A stretch of DNA of 8,328 nt from Lentzea sp. (GTDB lineage Bacteria > Actinomycetota > Actinomycetes > Mycobacteriales > Pseudonocardiaceae): positions 1 through 8,328 of the forward strand of contig JASLAV010000178.1 of the NCBI GenBank assembly GCA_030146905.1, read 5' to 3'. The notes below the pieces were generated by a model. The model was not told the DNA's origin and ran no database searches. It saw nothing but the letters and a program-made list of their open reading frames with translations. Below are positions 5,905-8,328 of the stretch, in pieces. A program made the translations under genes and the position numbers. The first letter of the stretch is position 1; the number at the start of each line of letters is the position of its first letter.

Positions 5905-7272
5905 ATGTCCGTGACCACTCCACATCCGCCCCGGCCCAACCCAGGGACGGCACGGCCGGGTCCTGGGGCACCAGGGGGTCCTGGCCAGCAGGCACCCGCG
6001 CCTCCTCGTCCGGTCGGGCGTGTCCGCCGCAGGACGGCGAACGTGAGCCTGGGCTCCCTGCCCGTCTCGAACGTAGTCACGATCGAGGTCGGCCTCGCGA
6101 TCGCACTGCTCATCCTCACGCTCATGGGCGTGAAGGACAGCTCCGGCGCGCTCAACGTCGTCTCCGTCTCAATAGCCGGCGGTGTGCTGTTCATCGCATT
6201 GGTCCTGGCGTTCACGCGCTCGCGCGGCCGTTGGCTGACGCAGTGGATCAGTGTCCGGATGCGCTACAACTTCCGGTCGCACACCCGCACCGCGAAGCGG
6301 GTGGACCCGCAGGAGTCCAAGCCGGGTGACGACGAACTGCCGGTGCTCGGCCCGGAGGACCCCCGCGTCGCGCTGCTGCGCCTCGCCATCCCGGACCTGG
6401 TGATCGCCAAGGGCGTCGACCACGAACGCCGTCCGCTCGCGCTGGCGTGGCACGACGGCGCGTGGACCGCGGTGCTGCTCGTCGACCCGACCCCGCCGCT
6501 GATCTCCGCGATCGGCACGGCACCGTCGCTGCCGCTGGGAGCGCTCGCGCCGTGCCTGGAGGACCGCGGTGTCGTGCTGGACGCGATCACCGTGATCTGG
6601 CACTGCTACCCCGGCAGCGCGGCGCTCCCGCCGAACTCGCCGGCCATCAGCTCGTACATGGAGGTGCTCGGCCCGCTGCCCGCGGCGGCCAGGCGCACCA
6701 CGTGGATCACGGTCCGGCTCGACCCGCGCCGGTGCGGCGAGGCGATCAGGGAGCGCGGCGGCGGCGTCGTCGGCGCGCACCGGGCGCTGATCGGCGCGTT
6801 GTCCCGCGTCCGCAACGCCCTGGAGTCCGCCGGCGTCACGATCCGCCCGCTCGACTCCGACGAGCTGCTGCGCGCGGCGATCTCGTCGGCCGAGCTGACC
6901 GCCGCCGTCGGCAACACGAACCCCGTCTCGCTGCGCGAGAAGTGGTCGGGCGTCACCGCGGGTGGCGTCGGCCACGCGAGCTACGCGATCACCGGCTGGC
7001 CGTCGAAGGGCCTCAAGGGCAGCCTGAACTCGCTGACCGGTGTGCGCGCCCTCTCGTCGACGCTCGCGATGTCGATCTCACCGTCGCGCGAGGACGGCCA
7101 GGTCTCGCTGCGCGGCCTGGTGCGGGTGAGCGCCCGCACGCCGAGCGAGCTGGACCGCGCGGAGGACCAGTTGTCGAAGCTGAGCGCCAAGCTCGACATC
7201 ACGCTGACCCCGCTGCGGGGCATGCAGCTCGCCGGCCTCGCCGCGACGCTGCCGCTGGGAGGTGTGGCATGA
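5905..7272 (+). CDS. eccE: EccE, type VII secretion membrane complex subunit
   Basis: The product is 455 aa. EccE is the peripheral core subunit of the ESX membrane complex. A Pro/Gly-rich cytosolic N-terminus (about 6-38) and a basic patch (RVRRR) precede two transmembrane helices (about 55-75 and 83-104). A basic RSRGRWLTQWISVRMRYNFRSHTR segment follows, and then the cytosolic domain typical of EccE. That domain includes LAWHDGAWTAVLLVD, LREKWSGVTAGGVGHASYAITGWP (from about residue 343) and a final segment ending in LRGMQLAGLAATLPLGG. Length is in the usual 400-460 range. The start at ATG 5905 follows GAGGGGAAAGAG, whose G run is 16 bases away. GTG 5911 is a possible alternative, and the open frame back to 5845 lacks a better site. 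The stop overlaps the start of the next gene by 4 bases (ATGA). It is transcribed divergently from eccB. Confidence 0.93.
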   Translation: MSVTTPHPPRPNPGTARPGPGAPGGPGQQAPAPPRPVGRVRRRTANVSLGSLPVSNVVTIEVGLAIALLILTLMGVKDSSGALNVVSVSIAGGVLFIALVLAFTRSRGRWLTQWISVRMRYNFRSHTRTAKRVDPQESKPGDDELPVLGPEDPRVALLRLAIPDLVIAKGVDHERRPLALAWHDGAWTAVLLVDPTPPLISAIGTAPSLPLGALAPCLEDRGVVLDAITVIWHCYPGSAALPPNSPAISSYMEVLGPLPAAARRTTWITVRLDPRRCGEAIRERGGGVVGAHRALIGALSRVRNALESAGVTIRPLDSDELLRAAISSAELTAAVGNTNPVSLREKWSGVTAGGVGHASYAITGWPSKGLKGSLNSLTGVRALSSTLAMSISPSREDGQVSLRGLVRVSARTPSELDRAEDQLSKLSAKLDITLTPLRGMQLAGLAATLPLGGVA

Positions 7273-7994
7273 GCTCGTCCCGTCTGCTCGACACGCGCGG
7301 CCGCGGCGCGGTGGCACCGGAGTTCCTGGTGTCTCCGAACATGCTCGACCTGGTCAGCCCCAGCGGCGACCGCGGCGGCATGATGCTCGGCCAGGGCACC
7401 AAGGGCGAACCGCTCGCCGTGTCCGTGCTGCGTCCCACGCCGACCCGCATGGTGGTCGTGGGCGGCCTGTACCTGGCACGCCAGATCGCGTTGCGCGCCA
7501 TGGCGACCGGCGCGTGGATCATCATCGCGACCGGCCGTCCCCAGGCGTGGCAGCCGGTCGTGCGCGCCGCGGGCCAGGGCCCGGACGGCCGTCCGTCCCA
7601 GCTGGTGCAGCTGCGCCGCCTGTCCCCCGCCGACCTCCCGAGGCCGACGGAGGACATGCCGCTGCTGGTGATCCACGACGGCGGCCACGTGCCCCAGGAG
7701 CTCTTCCCGCCGCGCGCACCGTGGCAGACCACGATGTACGTCCTGCCGTACCTGCACCCGCAGGCCTCGACGACGGCGAACAACGCGGACCTCGTTCTGC
7801 TGCAGCGCCTCCCGATGGGCCAAGCGCAGCTCGCGGGCCAGATGTGGCGCCTGCGCCCGCAGATGTTCCAGCAGCTGACCCAGTTGAAGGACGACCAGGT
7901 CATCGCCATGGGCCAGGACATGTGGGCGCACCTGCGCCTGTACACCACCCCCGCAGAGCAGCAGATCCTCGGAGCGGTGCGCCGCGGCGATTGA
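7269..7994 (+). CDS. Unrecognised EccE-linked protein, possible degenerate P-loop fold
   Basis: I do not recognise a named family for this 241-aa protein. It has no signal peptide and no membrane helix, so it should be cytosolic. Visible parts are an N-terminal segment (1-60) with APEFLVSPNMLDLVSP; a strand-turn-helix-strand unit (60-88: RMVVVGGLYLARQ, then IALRAMATGAWIIIAT); a hydrophobic strand ending in Asp (PLLVIHDGG, 131-139); and a C-terminal region with TTANNADLVLLQRLP (168-182) and LYTTPAEQQIL. The order resembles the P-loop, Walker B-like strand and C-terminal helices of FtsK/EccC ATPase modules. The Walker A GxxxxGK(S/T) is absent, with GGLYLARQ in its place. It begins 4 bases inside eccE (ATGA), so the two are translated together and the product probably works with the ESX core. 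Codon bias matches its neighbours. That it is a real gene is nearly certain; the fold is inference. Confidence 0.9.
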   Translation: MSSSRLLDTRGRGAVAPEFLVSPNMLDLVSPSGDRGGMMLGQGTKGEPLAVSVLRPTPTRMVVVGGLYLARQIALRAMATGAWIIIATGRPQAWQPVVRAAGQGPDGRPSQLVQLRRLSPADLPRPTEDMPLLVIHDGGHVPQELFPPRAPWQTTMYVLPYLHPQASTTANNADLVLLQRLPMGQAQLAGQMWRLRPQMFQQLTQLKDDQVIAMGQDMWAHLRLYTTPAEQQILGAVRRGD

Positions 7995-8018
7995 GAGTCG
8001 CGTTTCAATTGGTGAGCC

Positions 8019-8059
8019 TTGCGCCCCGGACGTTCATCGTTCGGGGCGCAATTGTTTTG
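8019..8059 (+). terminator. Intrinsic terminator after the eccE unit
   Basis: A 14-bp stem pairs 8019-8032 with 8038-8051, with one G-U wobble, around a 5-base TTCAT loop. It is followed at once by TTGTTTTG (8052-8059). It starts 25 bases after the stop of the 241-aa gene and ends the eccE transcript. On the minus strand no equally good U tract follows, so it is mainly + directed. Confidence 0.92.
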
Positions 8060-8213
8060 TCCATAGATCAGCGGAACCAACTAATTCACATAGTGGTCAA
8101 AACTGTTGAATCGCCATTCGAAGGCAATTTCGTGGACCGTCTTGTGTGAAATCAGTCCGCACCACTAAGAAAACTCTCACCTGCTCTACCCTGCGACGAG
8201 GGAGCTTGCTGCT
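8060..8213 (+). promoter_or_regulatory. AT-richer leader and promoter region of the following secreted-protein gene
   Basis: This 154-base non-coding stretch is visibly richer in A+T than anything else in the window, as expected for a promoter region between a terminator and a new gene. A TACCCT (8187-8192) is a possible -10. TTGTGT (8142-8147), followed after 18 bases by TAAGAA, is an alternative -35/-10 pair. GAGGGAG (8198-8204) lies 9 bases before the ATG at 8214 and is a good ribosome binding site. The RBS is clear; the promoter hexamers are weak guesses. Confidence 0.5.
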
Positions 8214-8328
8214 ATGGGAGAATCGTGGGCCAGACGAGCGGCTGGAATCGGGCTGGTGGCGGGCACTGCGCTCGTCCTGTCGTCCGTCTCCGCCACCGCT
8301 GCGCCCGAGGGGGAGATTCGCAACCTCG
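8214..8328 (+). CDS. Secreted protein, N-terminus only; likely subtilisin-like (S8) protease precursor (3' truncated)
   Basis: The first 38 residues are visible before the window ends. MGESWARRAAGIGLVAGTALVLSSVSATAA is a standard signal peptide: a basic n-region with Arg7-Arg8, a hydrophobic core and an ATA|A cleavage site near residue 29. The twin Arg is not in a good Tat consensus, so Sec export is more likely. The mature start PEGEIRNL resembles the beginning of actinobacterial S8 serine protease precursors, where it leads into an I9-type propeptide. That match is from memory and rests on under ten residues. The gene has its own RBS and is preceded by a terminator, so it is probably a separate transcription unit and may have no link with the ESX genes. 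Confidence 0.75.
   Translation, partial: MGESWARRAAGIGLVAGTALVLSSVSATAAPEGEIRNL

Noticed and set aside
5788..5925. 46-codon extension of EccB upstream of MASTPTTK
   Set aside because: Family members start at the MASTPTTKSQVQAYQ sequence. The extension would cross the divergent promoter region into eccE.
6447..7268. Upstream extension of the 241-aa gene into eccE
   Set aside because: Arg/Ala-rich shadow of eccE; the ATGA overlap at 7269 gives a normal coupled start.
7262..8149. Open frame running through the terminator into the AT-rich spacer
   Set aside because: It is a shadow of the 241-aa gene over most of its length, and the remainder crosses a strong terminator without coding character.

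Overview
The window is GC-rich, with strongly GC-biased third codon positions, and it encodes an actinobacterial type VII (ESX/WXG100) secretion locus. Gene content and protein style (EccB, EccD, EccE and mycosin, with EspC-like and EspB-like substrates but no classical PE/PPE genes) suggest a non-mycobacterial actinomycete, probably Pseudonocardiaceae (Lentzea, Saccharothrix or Actinosynnema type). The taxonomic placement is inference; the assignment to an ESX locus is firm.

Layout, left to right. (1) A 5'-truncated eccD, the 11-helix channel subunit, overlaps mycP, the membrane-anchored subtilisin-like mycosin, by 4 bases (ATGA); both are on the + strand. (2) A very strong perfect hairpin separates mycP from a convergent minus-strand cluster and probably terminates both directions. 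(3) The minus-strand cluster, in transcription order, is eccB (membrane and periplasmic ring subunit), a 105-aa EspC-family (DUF2580-like) small protein, and a 359-aa WxG-motif protein with a Gly/Ala/Met-rich tail, resembling an EspB/PPE-like substrate. (4) A 117-base divergent spacer separates eccB from eccE. (5) eccE is coupled by another ATGA overlap to an unrecognised 241-aa cytosolic protein, which looks like a degenerate P-loop ATPase fold. A textbook intrinsic terminator closes this unit. (6) A comparatively AT-rich stretch of about 150 bases leads to the start of a secreted protein, cut off by the window end. Its signal peptide and the start of its mature part resemble actinobacterial subtilisin-like proprotease precursors.

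How the genes work together. EccB, EccD and EccE are core membrane components, and MycP is the protease that associates with and stabilises the complex. The EspC-like and WxG proteins are the likely dimerising cargo. The motor ATPase EccC and EsxA/EsxB are not in the window and presumably lie outside its left edge or elsewhere. The points most worth a second look are the unrecognised EccE-linked 241-aa protein, the substrate pair in which the YxxxD secretion signal appears to have moved from the small partner (His in place of Tyr) to the large one, and the structured RNA elements between genes.
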